Made by a program: the position numbers and the translations under genes
Source of the DNA: Paraburkholderia sp. CNPSo 3272
Lineage (GTDB): Bacteria; Pseudomonadota; Gammaproteobacteria; Burkholderiales; Burkholderiaceae
DNA length: 64,000 nucleotides
Direction of reading: 5' to 3'
NCBI RefSeq assembly: GCF_024206495.1
Contig: NZ_JAMBPQ010000017.1
Location: forward strand, 62,001 to 126,000
The notes under the pieces: generated by a model
Databases searched by the model: none
What the model saw: the letters and a program-made list of their open reading frames with translations, nothing else
What the model was told of the DNA's origin: nothing
Shown here: positions 40,351 to 48,799 of the stretch, in pieces
Numbering within the stretch: the first letter of the stretch is position 1
Layout: the number at the start of each line of letters is the position of its first letter

Positions 40351-41352
40351 TCAGAGATGGGGGGCAAACACGCGCCCGGGCGCGAACTTGCGCTTGAGCG
40401 TACGCATCAGCAAATAAACCGTGCCGTGGCGCTCGACGCCTAGCCGCTGTGTTAGCGTCGCGCCGAATCCGTTGAGAAAGCTGAATGTCGACGGGCTCGA
40501 AAAGCCGTCGAAGTCGAAGATAAGCTTGCGCTCCAGCGCGCGGCCGATGCCGTTCCACAGCAACAGGCTGATCGAGCCGCTGTGCGCGTCCTGCGCCCGC
40601 GACGAAAGCAGGTAATACATGGCCTGATGGTCCCAGACGAGGCCGACCGCCGCCACGAGCTTACCGCCTTGCCCATAGGCGCCGAGCAGCATCCCCGCAT
40701 TGCGCTCGACGAAGGCGTTGACGAGGTCGCGCATGACCGCATCCCCATACGCGTTGGTACGCGAACGCGCCGCGAGATTCGCTTCGTAGAACGCGATGAA
40801 CTCGTCCGGCGTAATGTCCGGCACAATGGTCAATTCACGGGAGGCGCTGCGGATCACGTTGCGCGTCTTGCTGTTCAGGCGCTTCCATGCTTCGTCGGCC
40901 GTCGTGTTCCGATCGATGCGGAACGTGTAGCGCGCGGTCACCGTAAAGCCGTGCAGTGCGAACGCAAGCGCGTCGTCGATGCGCGGGTCGAGCACCTGGA
41001 AAAAGCTGTCGCACTCGGGCAACTGCTCGATCAGCTTTCCGGTGACATCGAGTTCATGATGCAGTTGGCGGGCCTCGCTGCCCGTCACGGACTTGATGAC
41101 CGGCCCGAGCGTGCGCGTGAGCGGCGGCAGGTGCGAGACACGCCACAGTCGCGTGCGCTGCATCGCGTACGGCATCTCGCCGATGACCTCGTCGTTCTGC
41201 TTCACCATCGCAAGTTTCCAGTCGCCTTGCGTGGCGATGTCGAGCCACCAGCGCTCATGAAAGATCGAAGGCGCCGCGCGTACCGGCACCGGCGTAGCAG
41301 AAGCAGCCGGTGCCTCGAGAACGGGCAACGTCCGGTCGTTTATGGTCGTCAT
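40351..41352 (-). CDS. FemAB/GNAT-like acyltransferase
   Basis: A 333-residue protein with the layout of FemAB-type GNAT acyltransferases. An early ERWWLDIATQGDWKLAMVK is followed by GEMPYAMQ and LTRTLGPVI, a pattern common to FemAB-related proteins of exopolysaccharide loci. The second domain has SKTRNVIRSASRELTIVPD (basic helix), LLGAYGQGGKLVAAVGLVWD, a YYLLSSRAQDAHSGSISLLL segment and FDFDGFSSPSTFSFLNGFGA. No signal peptide. It faces the GT4 gene tail to tail. It is probably involved in acylating a cell-envelope precursor, but the substrate is unknown. It is a distant relative of the protein at 4430-5641. Confidence 0.75.
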   Translation of the reverse strand: MTTINDRTLPVLEAPAASATPVPVRAAPSIFHERWWLDIATQGDWKLAMVKQNDEVIGEMPYAMQRTRLWRVSHLPPLTRTLGPVIKSVTGSEARQLHHELDVTGKLIEQLPECDSFFQVLDPRIDDALAFALHGFTVTARYTFRIDRNTTADEAWKRLNSKTRNVIRSASRELTIVPDITPDEFIAFYEANLAARSRTNAYGDAVMRDLVNAFVERNAGMLLGAYGQGGKLVAAVGLVWDHQAMYYLLSSRAQDAHSGSISLLLWNGIGRALERKLIFDFDGFSSPSTFSFLNGFGATLTQRLGVERHGTVYLLMRTLKRKFAPGRVFAPHL

Positions 41353-41851
41353 CGATCACCGGTATATTCTTACTGCAAGCGCCGCGGGATCACACATGCG
41401 CTCCACCTCCCCCAGCACCCATGCTCCTCAATGACTTCTCGTCGCCGTGGCAACGGCAAGTACTCGATGTGACAGTGCACACGGCATGGTTTTGTCCCTC
41501 CGGGGTCTCGCAAGACTACATGCAAGCTGGCGCTTCGGCGCTTCTGTTTTCGTTTCCGGGGGCACCTGCTCGCGCTGCAATGGATTGCAAAGTTCCATGG
41601 CGGCGGGCTGCCGTTTCGTACATGGACTTCAGTCTACGAACAGCCCCCTGCCCGTTTACGCCAAAACCAAGACGCATGCGGATAGGTTATGCCCTGGTCA
41701 ATTTTCGTCCGACCATACTGCTCGATTTCGCAATGCAGCAATGCGCGCATCTGCTGAACGCCTGAACATCGATCACTTAACGAGAACGATTCGCGATCAG
41801 GAAATTTAGTTAGGATTCCATTCGACCGGATCAATCCCCGCCCGTCATCGC
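41353..41851. other. Intergenic region without recognised gene
   Basis: This 499-bp gap lies between the FemAB-like gene, which starts at 41352, and the end of the IclR gene. Short frames on either strand have no ribosome site or familiar product. A lone TTCCATTC at 41816-41823 resembles half of the IclR-type palindrome found at 42731. I see no terminator or RNA gene. Confidence 0.4.
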
Positions 41852-42715
41852 TCAAGCCAATGGTTGCGTCGTCATCGCCCGAGTGAGCCCATGCATGGGA
41901 CGGCGCACCGCAACGTCGAACGGGTTCGTTTGCGGCCCGATGATTTCAGCCTGCCGCTTGAGCAGTTCGACGATCGTCGGCAACCGGTCTTCGGTGAGGC
42001 GAGCAGCCAGCGTGCCTACGCTCAGTGCGCCCACGGCGCAGCCGTTCTGGTCGAGAATCGGCACGGCCACGCCTGCCATGCCCTCGAGCACGCCGGTATT
42101 GCGCCCCGCGTAGCCGAGCTTGCGCACGCGCTCGATCTCGGTGCGCAAGTACACTTCGTCCAGCACGCCGTAGCTGCGCAGGCGCGGCACGTTGAAACGA
42201 ATGATTTCTTCGCGCTCGGCCTCGGGCTGGAACGCGAGGATGGCGAGACTGCCTTGGCCCACGCCGAGCGCCACCCGCCCGCCGATATCGCCCGTGAACG
42301 AGCGGATCGGAAACGGACCTTCGCACATGTCGAGGCAAACCGCGTCGAAGCTGCTCTTCACGAGCAGGAAAATGGTGTCGCCCAGGCTTGCGCACAGGCG
42401 CAGCAATGCGGGCCGGCATAGCGTGCGCATGCCGCTCGGATTGCCCGCCTGCGCCGCGAGCGCAAAAAAATCCACGCTGAGCCGATAGCGCCTCGTGCCT
42501 TCGTCCTGCTCGACCACGCCTTCGGCGATCAGCCCCTGCAGCAGCCGATGCACGGTAGCCTGGGTCAAGCCCACCGCCCGGGCGAGCGCGGTCACGCGGC
42601 TGCCTTCCTCCTGACTCGCCCCAAGTGCGCGGATCACCGCGAATGCGCGCTGCAGGACACCCGCGCCGCGTGCGTCGTCGGCGGGCGTTCCGCTTTTCTC
42701 TTCCACAGACGTCAT
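41852..42715 (-). CDS. IclR-family transcriptional regulator
   Basis: A 287-residue IclR regulator. The N-terminal winged helix-turn-helix includes GVLQRAFAVIRALGASQEEG and VTALARAVGLTQATVHRLLQ, followed by GLIAEGVVEQDEGTRRYRLS. The C-terminal effector domain has DTIFLLVKSSFDAVCLDMCE, GRVALGVGQGSLAILAF and AGVAVPILDQNGCAVGALSV, all standard. The start at MTSVEEKSG was chosen because GAGG lies 6 nt upstream; another Met 7 codons earlier overlaps the palindrome at 42731. It is transcribed away from the ABC/oxidase operon (43036-49846), and TTCC-N7-GGAA palindromes lie in the gap, so it is the likely regulator of both itself and that operon. Confidence 0.9.
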   Translation of the reverse strand: MTSVEEKSGTPADDARGAGVLQRAFAVIRALGASQEEGSRVTALARAVGLTQATVHRLLQGLIAEGVVEQDEGTRRYRLSVDFFALAAQAGNPSGMRTLCRPALLRLCASLGDTIFLLVKSSFDAVCLDMCEGPFPIRSFTGDIGGRVALGVGQGSLAILAFQPEAEREEIIRFNVPRLRSYGVLDEVYLRTEIERVRKLGYAGRNTGVLEGMAGVAVPILDQNGCAVGALSVGTLAARLTEDRLPTIVELLKRQAEIIGPQTNPFDVAVRRPMHGLTRAMTTQPLA

Positions 42716-42729
42716 ATCGACCTCGATTA

Positions 42730-42748
42730 ATTCCATTCAGCGGAATAT
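42730..42748. promoter_or_regulatory. IclR-type operator 1
   Basis: ATTCCATTCAGCGGAATAT contains the dyad TTCC (42731-42734) and GGAA (42742-42745) with 7 nt between. It lies 15 nt before the IclR start and matches a second copy at 42884. IclR-family operators are short imperfect palindromes of this kind, so autoregulation is likely. Confidence 0.55.
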
Positions 42749-42883
42749 CACTGAGAGCGCGGTTGAATGCACGCGCTGCCCCAAGGGTGGGGCCGCTGGA
42801 TGTCTTTGTGCCTGCAGCCAGCTCATTCAGGGATTCCCCGAAGTTCGCCGAGTGAAACAATCGACAAGCCAGCCGCGAACCCA

Positions 42884-42928
42884 TTCCATCAAACGGAATA
42901 TAAAGCAGATTCCTATCGCCCGATGGAA
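42884..42928. promoter_or_regulatory. IclR-type operator 2 with additional half sites
   Basis: TTCC (42884-42887) and GGAA (42895-42898) repeat the same 7-nt spacing as the site at 42731; the two sites share ATTCCAT and CGGAATAT. A further TTCC/GGAA pair with 11-nt spacing covers 42910-42928. Placed 108-152 nt before the ATPase start, these could control the catabolic operon. Confidence 0.5.
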
Positions 42929-43035
42929 TTTTAAATTGACGACCAAAAAATTGGCTAGCTACAGTCGGTTCAACGCCCTGCACCGCGATTCGCTCAGCGG
43001 TTGCCGGCGCAACCCAAGCACTGGAAGGCCACCCC

Positions 43036-44127
43036 ATGTCGTTCCTCACCCTGACCGATGTATCGAAATCGTTCGGCGACCTGCAGGCGGTCGCCGGCGT
43101 CAGTTTATCGGTGGAAAAAGGCGAGTTCGTCTCACTGCTCGGCCCCTCGGGCTGCGGGAAAACCACAACCCTGCAGATGATCGCCGGCTTCGTGGAAACC
43201 ACGCGCGGGCGCATCACGCTCGACGGGCGCGACATCACGCACATGCCGCCAAACAGGCGCGGCCTCGGCATCGTGTTCCAGAGCTATGCGCTCTTTCCGC
43301 ACATGAGCGTGGAGCAGAACGTGAGCTTCGGCCTCGAAATGCGCGGCGTGGACAAAACCGAGCGCCGGGATCGCATTCGCGAGGCGCTCTCGCTCGTGCG
43401 CCTCGATGCCTACGCGCAGCGCTTTCCGCGCGAGCTTTCGGGCGGCCAGCGCCAGCGCGTGGCGATCGCACGCGCCATTGTGATTGCGCCGCCCGTGCTG
43501 CTGCTCGACGAGCCGATGTCCAATCTCGACGCCAAGCTGCGCGAAGACATGCAGTTCGAGTTGCGCGCCATTCAGCGCAAGATCGGCACGACCACGCTGA
43601 TGGTCACGCACGATCAGTCAGAAGCGCTCTCGATCAGCGACCGCGTGGTCGTGATGGAAAGCGGCCGCATCACCCAGGTCGATACGCCTTATCGCGCGTA
43701 TGAGCGGCCCGAGAACGACTTCGTCTCGCAGTTCATCGGCAAGGCCAACATGCTCGCGGGCCGCATCGTGGCGCGCGAGGGCGACACGATCCGCGTGGAT
43801 CTCGGCAACGATCTCGCGGAAACGGGCTCGACGGCGCAACTCCCCGAGCGCGGCCGCGCGGTGGGGGTGGGCGACGCAATCACGCTGTGCATCCGCCCCG
43901 AAAAGCTCAAGCTGTGCGCAACCGGCTCGGGCCGACTCGCCGGACGCGTGACGAGCCGCTTCTTCCTCGGCAGCCAGTGGCTCTACCGGCTCGACAGCCG
44001 CGCGGGCGAAATGCTCGTGTGCTGCCAGAACGAGGGCAACGAGCCGCTTGCCGAAGGCGACCAGGTGGGCATCGACTGGCATAGCGACGCGATCCGCTTC
44101 ATTCACCAGGAGGGCGCCCGTGTCTAG
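43036..44127 (+). CDS. PotA-type ABC transporter ATP-binding protein
   Basis: A 363-residue ATPase of the spermidine/putrescine/iron (PotA/FbpC) type. Walker A is GPSGCGKTT (36-44), the signature is LSGGQ (134-138), Walker B is LLLDEP (155-160), and the H-loop VTHDQSEA follows. The C-terminal TOBE domain starts near residue 285 (ITLCIRPEKLKL). It is the first gene of the seven-gene operon: ATPase, permease, permease, 2Fe-2S subunit, flavoprotein, flavoprotein, binding protein. The stop overlaps the next permease start by 8 nt. Energises import of the substrate then oxidised by the dehydrogenase encoded downstream. Confidence 0.92.
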   Translation: MSFLTLTDVSKSFGDLQAVAGVSLSVEKGEFVSLLGPSGCGKTTTLQMIAGFVETTRGRITLDGRDITHMPPNRRGLGIVFQSYALFPHMSVEQNVSFGLEMRGVDKTERRDRIREALSLVRLDAYAQRFPRELSGGQRQRVAIARAIVIAPPVLLLDEPMSNLDAKLREDMQFELRAIQRKIGTTTLMVTHDQSEALSISDRVVVMESGRITQVDTPYRAYERPENDFVSQFIGKANMLAGRIVAREGDTIRVDLGNDLAETGSTAQLPERGRAVGVGDAITLCIRPEKLKLCATGSGRLAGRVTSRFFLGSQWLYRLDSRAGEMLVCCQNEGNEPLAEGDQVGIDWHSDAIRFIHQEGARV

Positions 44128-45025
44128 CACGCTCCGCGCTTCGCAGCCTGCCCCCCACGCCACGGTGCGCGCCGGCTGGCAGGCTTACGTGCCGCTCTGG
44201 CTCATGAGCGCGCCCGCGCTGCTGCTGTTCGCCGCGCTCGTGCTCGTGCCGCTCGCCATGACCTTCGCGCTCACGTTCTATCGCTTCGATCCGATGAGCG
44301 GCCCCATCGCCGCATTCGATCTGCACAACTACATAGAAGTGCTGGGCTCGTCGTACTTTCACACGATCTTCCTGCGCACCTTTGGCATTGCCGCGCTCAC
44401 CACGCTGCTATGCGTCGTAATCGGCACGCCCGAGGCGTACATCCTCTCGCGCATGCGCGACCCGTGGCGTTCGCTCTTCCTGCTCGCGATCCTCGCGCCG
44501 CTGCTGGTTTCCGTGGTGGTGCGCGCGTTCGGCTGGAGCATGCTGCTCAACATGAACGGTCTCGTGAACCAGTTCTTTGGCCTGTTCGGCGCGGGGCCCT
44601 ACAAGCTCGAATACACGACCTTCGCGATCGTCATCGCGCTCGTGCACGTGATGCTGCCGTTCATGGTGATTCCGGTGTGGACCGCGCTGCAAAGGCTCGA
44701 TCCGCAAACCGGGAACGCGGCGCTTTCGCTCATGGCCTCGCCGTTCACCACCATGCGCCGCATCGTGCTGCCGCAACTCATGCCGGGCATTCTCTCGGGC
44801 AGCCTCATGGTGTTCGGCCTGTCGGCGAGCGCCTTTGCGATTCCGGGCCTGCTGGGCGGCCGGCGCCTGAAGGTGGCGGCCACCGCCGTGTACGACCAGT
44901 TCCTCAGCTCGATGAACTGGCCGCTCGGCGCGACCATCGCCGTGCTGCTGCTCGTCGCCAATCTCGTGGTGATGCTCACCTACTACCGGGTGCTCGAACG
45001 GCGCTACGCGCGCAGCATGGGCTAA
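44120..45025 (+). CDS. PotB-type ABC transporter permease
   Basis: A 301-residue inner-membrane permease of the spermidine/putrescine-type. It has about six helices, starting with PLWLMSAPALLLFAALVLVP, and the EAA loop AALSLMASPFTTMRRIVLPQ followed by LMPGILSG. The GTG start at 44120 was chosen because AGGAGG lies 5 nt upstream and it overlaps the ATPase gene. Followed by the second permease 19 nt downstream. Together they form the channel for the substrate bound by the protein at 48800-49846. Confidence 0.9.
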   Translation: MSSTLRASQPAPHATVRAGWQAYVPLWLMSAPALLLFAALVLVPLAMTFALTFYRFDPMSGPIAAFDLHNYIEVLGSSYFHTIFLRTFGIAALTTLLCVVIGTPEAYILSRMRDPWRSLFLLAILAPLLVSVVVRAFGWSMLLNMNGLVNQFFGLFGAGPYKLEYTTFAIVIALVHVMLPFMVIPVWTALQRLDPQTGNAALSLMASPFTTMRRIVLPQLMPGILSGSLMVFGLSASAFAIPGLLGGRRLKVAATAVYDQFLSSMNWPLGATIAVLLLVANLVVMLTYYRVLERRYARSMG

Positions 45026-45044
45026 GGCCCTGGGACACAACATC

Positions 45045-45839
45045 ATGCGCAAAAACGGACCGCTCGCCCTCACGTTCCACAGCTTCGTCATTCTTTTCGT
45101 GCTGGCGCCGCTCGTCATCGTCATTCTCGTGGCCTTCACACCCGACGAAACCTTGACGCTCCCCACGCACGGCCTCTCGCTGCGCTGGTTCCGCGCGATT
45201 CTCGACTACCCCGACTTCATCACCGCGTTCTTCAACAGCCTCAAGGTTGCGTTCGCCTCGGCCACGCTCTCGCTCGTCATCGCGTTGCCCGCGGGACTCG
45301 CTATCGGCCGTGCGCGCTTTCCGGGCCGCGGCTTTCTCAACGCGCTGCTGCTTTCGCCGCTCGTGATACCGGGGCTCGTGCTGGGCATTGCGCTGCTGCG
45401 CTTCTTCGCGCTGATCGGCGCGACCGGCTCGTTCGCGTGGCTGATCCTCGCGCACATGATCATCATCACGCCGTTCGTCATGCGGCTCGTGCTCGCTTCA
45501 GTGAGCGGCCTCGACCGCAGCATCGAGCATGCGGCCGCGTCGCTCGGCGCGAACGCCTGGACGACCTTCCGCCGCGTCACGCTGCCAATGATCGTGCCCG
45601 GCATCACGGGCGGCTGGCTGCTCGCGTTCATCAACAGCTTCGATGAACTGACGATGTCGATCTTCGTGACCTCGCCGCAAACCGTCACGCTGCCCGTGCG
45701 CATGTATATGTACGCGACCGAGTCGATCGACCCGATGATGGCGTCCGTTTCCGCGCTCGTCATTTTCATCACGGCGGGCGCGATGTTCCTGCTCGACCGC
45801 GTGTACGGGCTCAACCGCATTCTGATCGGGCAGCACTGA
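45045..45839 (+). CDS. PotC-type ABC transporter permease
   Basis: A 264-residue permease, partner of the gene at 44120. The first helix (SFVILFVLAPLVIVILVAF) is followed by DETLTLPTHGLSLRWFRAIL, where the P-x-x-G-L-S-L-R-W-F/Y pattern is common in PotC/PhnV-type permeases. The EAA loop AAASLGANAWTTFRRVTLPM followed by IVPGITGGWL, and SFDELTMSIFVTSPQTVTLP after it, are typical of the family. It sits 47 nt before the small 2Fe-2S subunit gene. Confidence 0.9.
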   Translation: MRKNGPLALTFHSFVILFVLAPLVIVILVAFTPDETLTLPTHGLSLRWFRAILDYPDFITAFFNSLKVAFASATLSLVIALPAGLAIGRARFPGRGFLNALLLSPLVIPGLVLGIALLRFFALIGATGSFAWLILAHMIIITPFVMRLVLASVSGLDRSIEHAAASLGANAWTTFRRVTLPMIVPGITGGWLLAFINSFDELTMSIFVTSPQTVTLPVRMYMYATESIDPMMASVSALVIFITAGAMFLLDRVYGLNRILIGQH

Positions 45840-45886
45840 CCGCCGCCCGCCTCTTTCGATTCCTGCTGCCGCGCCACCGACCTTCC

Positions 45887-46225
45887 ATGAGCACCGTCAC
45901 GCCGCTTCCCCTTGCCCAGTTCGTCCGCGTTGCCGAGACCGCGCGCGCGAGTATTTCCTTCGTGTTGGACGGCGTCGAAGTCAAGGCGCTCGCGGGCGAT
46001 ACACTGCTCACCGCGATCCTCACGCATCAGCGGCACGTGCGCCACAGCGAGTTCAGCACGGAACCGCGCGCGGGCTTCTGCCTGATCGGCGCCTGCCAGG
46101 ACTGCTGGGTGCGCAACGAAGACGGCACGCGCCTGCGCGCCTGCTCCACGCCGCTGCGCGAAGGCATGCGTGTGCTGACGCGAACCGTTTCGGATACCGA
46201 AACTTATGACGCAGGTGTGCGATGA
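45887..46225 (+). CDS. 2Fe-2S subunit of flavin amine dehydrogenase (HcnA/OoxC-like)
   Basis: A 112-residue ferredoxin-fold subunit. Four cysteines, C65, C70, C73 and C86 (GFCLIGACQDCWV and RLRACSTPL), form the plant-type 2Fe-2S cluster site, in the order C-x4-C-x2-C-x12-C. Such small proteins are the gamma subunit of opine oxidases, D-hydroxyproline dehydrogenase and hydrogen cyanide synthase (HcnA). Its stop overlaps the next flavoprotein start in an ATGA. It likely takes electrons from the flavin subunits and passes them to the respiratory chain. Confidence 0.85.
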   Translation: MSTVTPLPLAQFVRVAETARASISFVLDGVEVKALAGDTLLTAILTHQRHVRHSEFSTEPRAGFCLIGACQDCWVRNEDGTRLRACSTPLREGMRVLTRTVSDTETYDAGVR

Positions 46226-47658
46226 GCGCGGCCAGGCCCGATTGCATCGTCATCGTGGGCGCGGGACCGGCCGGCATTCGCACCGCGCAAACGCTCGTGG
46301 CCGCGGGACTGCGACCCACCGTGATCGACGAAAACGCGCGCTGGGGCGGCCAGATCTATCGCCAGCCCGCGGTCGGTGCAGGTTTCGCGCGCACGAAAGC
46401 CGCGCTCTACGGCTTCGAGGCGAAGAAAGCCGATGCCATCCATCGCGCCATGGCCGAACTGCTGCCGAGAATTGACTATCGGCCCGACACGCTGGCCTGG
46501 TCGTGCGAGCCGGGCCGGCTCGACACCTTGAGCGAGGGCCGCGAAGCGGGCGTGCCGTGGTCGCATCTGATCATCGCGAGCGGCGCCACCGACCGCATCG
46601 TGCCGCTGCCCGGCTGGACGCTGCCAGGCGCCTATACACTCGGCGGCGCGCAAGTCGCGCTGAAGGCCCAGGGCTGCGCAATTGGCCAGCGCACCGTGTT
46701 CGCCGGCACCGGGCCGCTGCTCTACCTCGTCGCGTATCAGTATGCGAGAGCGGGCGCGCACGTGGCCGCCGTGCTCGACACGAGCCCGTTCGCGCGCCAG
46801 GCCGCCGCCGCGCCGAAGCTGCTCAACCAGCCGGGCACCTTCGCCAAGGGCGTTTATTACGTCGCGTGGCTCAAGGCGCATGGCGTGCGCATGGAGCATG
46901 GCGTCTCGCTAGAGGCCATCGAAGGCGAGGCGGCGGTGCAATATGTCCGCTGGCGCGCGGCCGACGGCAAGGAGCACGCCATTGCGTGCGATGCGGTCGG
47001 CTTCGGCTACGGCTTGCGGCCCGAAACCCAGCTCGCGGACCTCGCGGGCTGCCGCTTCGCCTTCGACACCCTCAACCGCTGCTGGCTGCCCGAACGCGAT
47101 GCGGCGGGCCGCAGCTCCGTGCCGGGCGTCTATCTGGCCGGCGACGGCGCGGGTATCGCAGGCGCCGATGCCGCGGAACTCGCGGGCCGCCGCGCCGCAC
47201 TCGCGGTGCTCGAAGACATCGGCATCGAAGCGCCACAGCACGATGCCCATTTGCCCGACGCGGCAACGATCGAGAAGCGCCTCGAACGCATTACGCGCTT
47301 TCGTGTGGGCATCGAGCAGGCGTTCGCCCCGCCGGACAACTGCGCCGCCAGCTGGCCCGACGATCTGACCATCTGCCGCTGCGAGGAAGTCGATGCGGGC
47401 ACGCTGCGTAGCTGCATCCGCAACGGTTTCGCCAGCGAAGTCAACCGCCTGAAGGCGCTCACGCGCATCGGCATGGGGCGCTGCCAGGGGCGCATGTGCG
47501 GCGAATCCGCGATGGCGCTGCTCAGTGCCGAGACCGGCAAGCCGCTGCACGAGGTGGGCCGCTTGCGCAGCCAGGCGCCCATCAAGCCGGTTCCCATTTC
47601 GCCGATGCTGTTCGACGACGGCGTGCAGGTCATCGAAGAGGAAGCCCACGATGAGTGA
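46222..47658 (+). CDS. FAD/2Fe-2S flavoprotein subunit (HcnB/OoxA-like)
   Basis: A 478-residue pyridine-nucleotide-disulfide-type flavoprotein. FAD-binding GAGPAGIRTAQTL lies near residues 12-24, a G-G-Q-I-Y-R-Q motif follows, and a second dinucleotide site FAGTGPLLYLVAYQY is near 160. The C-terminus has a BFD-like 2Fe-2S binding region with C-x-C (TICRCEEV) and C-x4-C (GRCQGRMCGES). This domain order is that of the alpha subunit of opine oxidases and D-hydroxyproline dehydrogenases, and of HcnB. It overlaps the 2Fe-2S subunit by 4 nt and the next gene by 8 nt. Confidence 0.87.
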   Translation: MSAARPDCIVIVGAGPAGIRTAQTLVAAGLRPTVIDENARWGGQIYRQPAVGAGFARTKAALYGFEAKKADAIHRAMAELLPRIDYRPDTLAWSCEPGRLDTLSEGREAGVPWSHLIIASGATDRIVPLPGWTLPGAYTLGGAQVALKAQGCAIGQRTVFAGTGPLLYLVAYQYARAGAHVAAVLDTSPFARQAAAAPKLLNQPGTFAKGVYYVAWLKAHGVRMEHGVSLEAIEGEAAVQYVRWRAADGKEHAIACDAVGFGYGLRPETQLADLAGCRFAFDTLNRCWLPERDAAGRSSVPGVYLAGDGAGIAGADAAELAGRRAALAVLEDIGIEAPQHDAHLPDAATIEKRLERITRFRVGIEQAFAPPDNCAASWPDDLTICRCEEVDAGTLRSCIRNGFASEVNRLKALTRIGMGRCQGRMCGESAMALLSAETGKPLHEVGRLRSQAPIKPVPISPMLFDDGVQVIEEEAHDE

Positions 47659-48787
47659 CACGCGCCACTTCCAGGTCGTGATTGCGGGCGGCGGGCTCGT
47701 TGGCGCATCGGCGGCGCTCGCGCTCGCCCGCAAGGGTGTGAGCGTCGGCTTGTTCGAGCGGCGCTTTTGCGGCGCGCAAGCGAGCGGCGTGAACTACGGC
47801 GGCGTGCGCACCCACGGCCGCAGCGCCGAGCAACTGCCGCTTGCGGTGCGCGCGCGGCGCGTATGGAGCCGCTTGCCCGAACTGATCGGCAGCGACGGCG
47901 AATTCGTCGTGTCGGGGCACTTGCGCCTCGCGCGCCGCGACAGCGATCTCGAGGCGCTCCACGCATGGTCCGCCATGGCGCGTAATTTCGGCGTGGAGTC
48001 GCTCGTCATGAGCGGCGAAGCGTTTCGGCGCCGCTACCCGTGGCTCGGCAAGGCCGCCATTGGCGGGGCGCTCTGCGCGAGCGACGGCCAGGCGAATCCG
48101 CGTCTCGTCTCGCCCGGCTTCGCGGCGGCGGCGCGGCGCGCGGGCGCGCACGTGCAGGAGCAGACCGCGCTGGACGACCTGAGCTTCGACGGCCAGCGTT
48201 TCCAGATGCGAGCGGGCAACGAGCGCGTCAGCGCGGACTGGCTGATCAACTCGGCGGGCGCCTGGGCCAATACGGTGGCGGGCGCGTTTGGCGAAACCGT
48301 GCCGATGAAGCCGATCTACCCGAACATGTGGGTGACCGAGCCGCTGCCGCGCTTTATCCAGCACAACCTGGGCGTGTACGGCGGCGGCGTCTACGCGCGC
48401 CAGGTGGAGCGCGGCAACTGCGTGATCGGCGGCGGTCGCGGGCATGGCGACGGCGAGTATGCACAGCCTTCCACCGCCACCACACGCGCCGTCATGCGCG
48501 ACGCCTGCGCGCTGGTTCCCGGCCTGCGCGACGCACTGCTGATCCGCACGTGGAGCGGCGTGGAGGGCGAGACGCCGGACAGCAACCCGATCATCGGTTT
48601 GAGCAACACCACGCCGCGCCTCCTGCACGCTTTCGGCTTTTCCGGCGGCGGCTTCCTGCTGGCGCCGGGCGTGGGCGAAGTCCTCGCCGAACTCGTCACA
48701 GAAGGCGCGACGAGCACGCCCATCGAAGCGTTCGCAATCGGCCGCTTCACGCAGTCTTCCGTTCATGCCGCTCTCCCAATCAAATAA
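47651..48787 (+). CDS. FAD-dependent amine/D-amino acid oxidoreductase subunit (HcnC/OoxB-like)
   Basis: A 378-residue DAO-fold flavoprotein, likely the catalytic subunit. The FAD site VVIAGGGLVGASAALALARK is at residues 9-28, and FGFSGGGFLLAPGVGEVLAE near the C-terminus closes the flavin pocket as in glycine and D-amino acid oxidases. An early ASGVNYGGVRTHGR (the G-G-x-R segment) and WSGVEGETPDSNPIIG are also family marks. The start overlaps the previous gene by 8 nt. With the two preceding genes it forms a heterotrimer of the opine oxidase/hydroxyproline dehydrogenase kind; the substrate should be a secondary or N-substituted amino acid. Confidence 0.87.
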   Translation: MSDTRHFQVVIAGGGLVGASAALALARKGVSVGLFERRFCGAQASGVNYGGVRTHGRSAEQLPLAVRARRVWSRLPELIGSDGEFVVSGHLRLARRDSDLEALHAWSAMARNFGVESLVMSGEAFRRRYPWLGKAAIGGALCASDGQANPRLVSPGFAAAARRAGAHVQEQTALDDLSFDGQRFQMRAGNERVSADWLINSAGAWANTVAGAFGETVPMKPIYPNMWVTEPLPRFIQHNLGVYGGGVYARQVERGNCVIGGGRGHGDGEYAQPSTATTRAVMRDACALVPGLRDALLIRTWSGVEGETPDSNPIIGLSNTTPRLLHAFGFSGGGFLLAPGVGEVLAELVTEGATSTPIEAFAIGRFTQSSVHAALPIK

Positions 48788-48799
48788 GGAGTCCACACG

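Noticed and set aside
41816-41830. TTCC-N8-GGA resembling the IclR palindrome, beyond the 3' end of the IclR gene
   Set aside because: Only one half matches and the position is downstream of the gene, so I do not count it as an operator.
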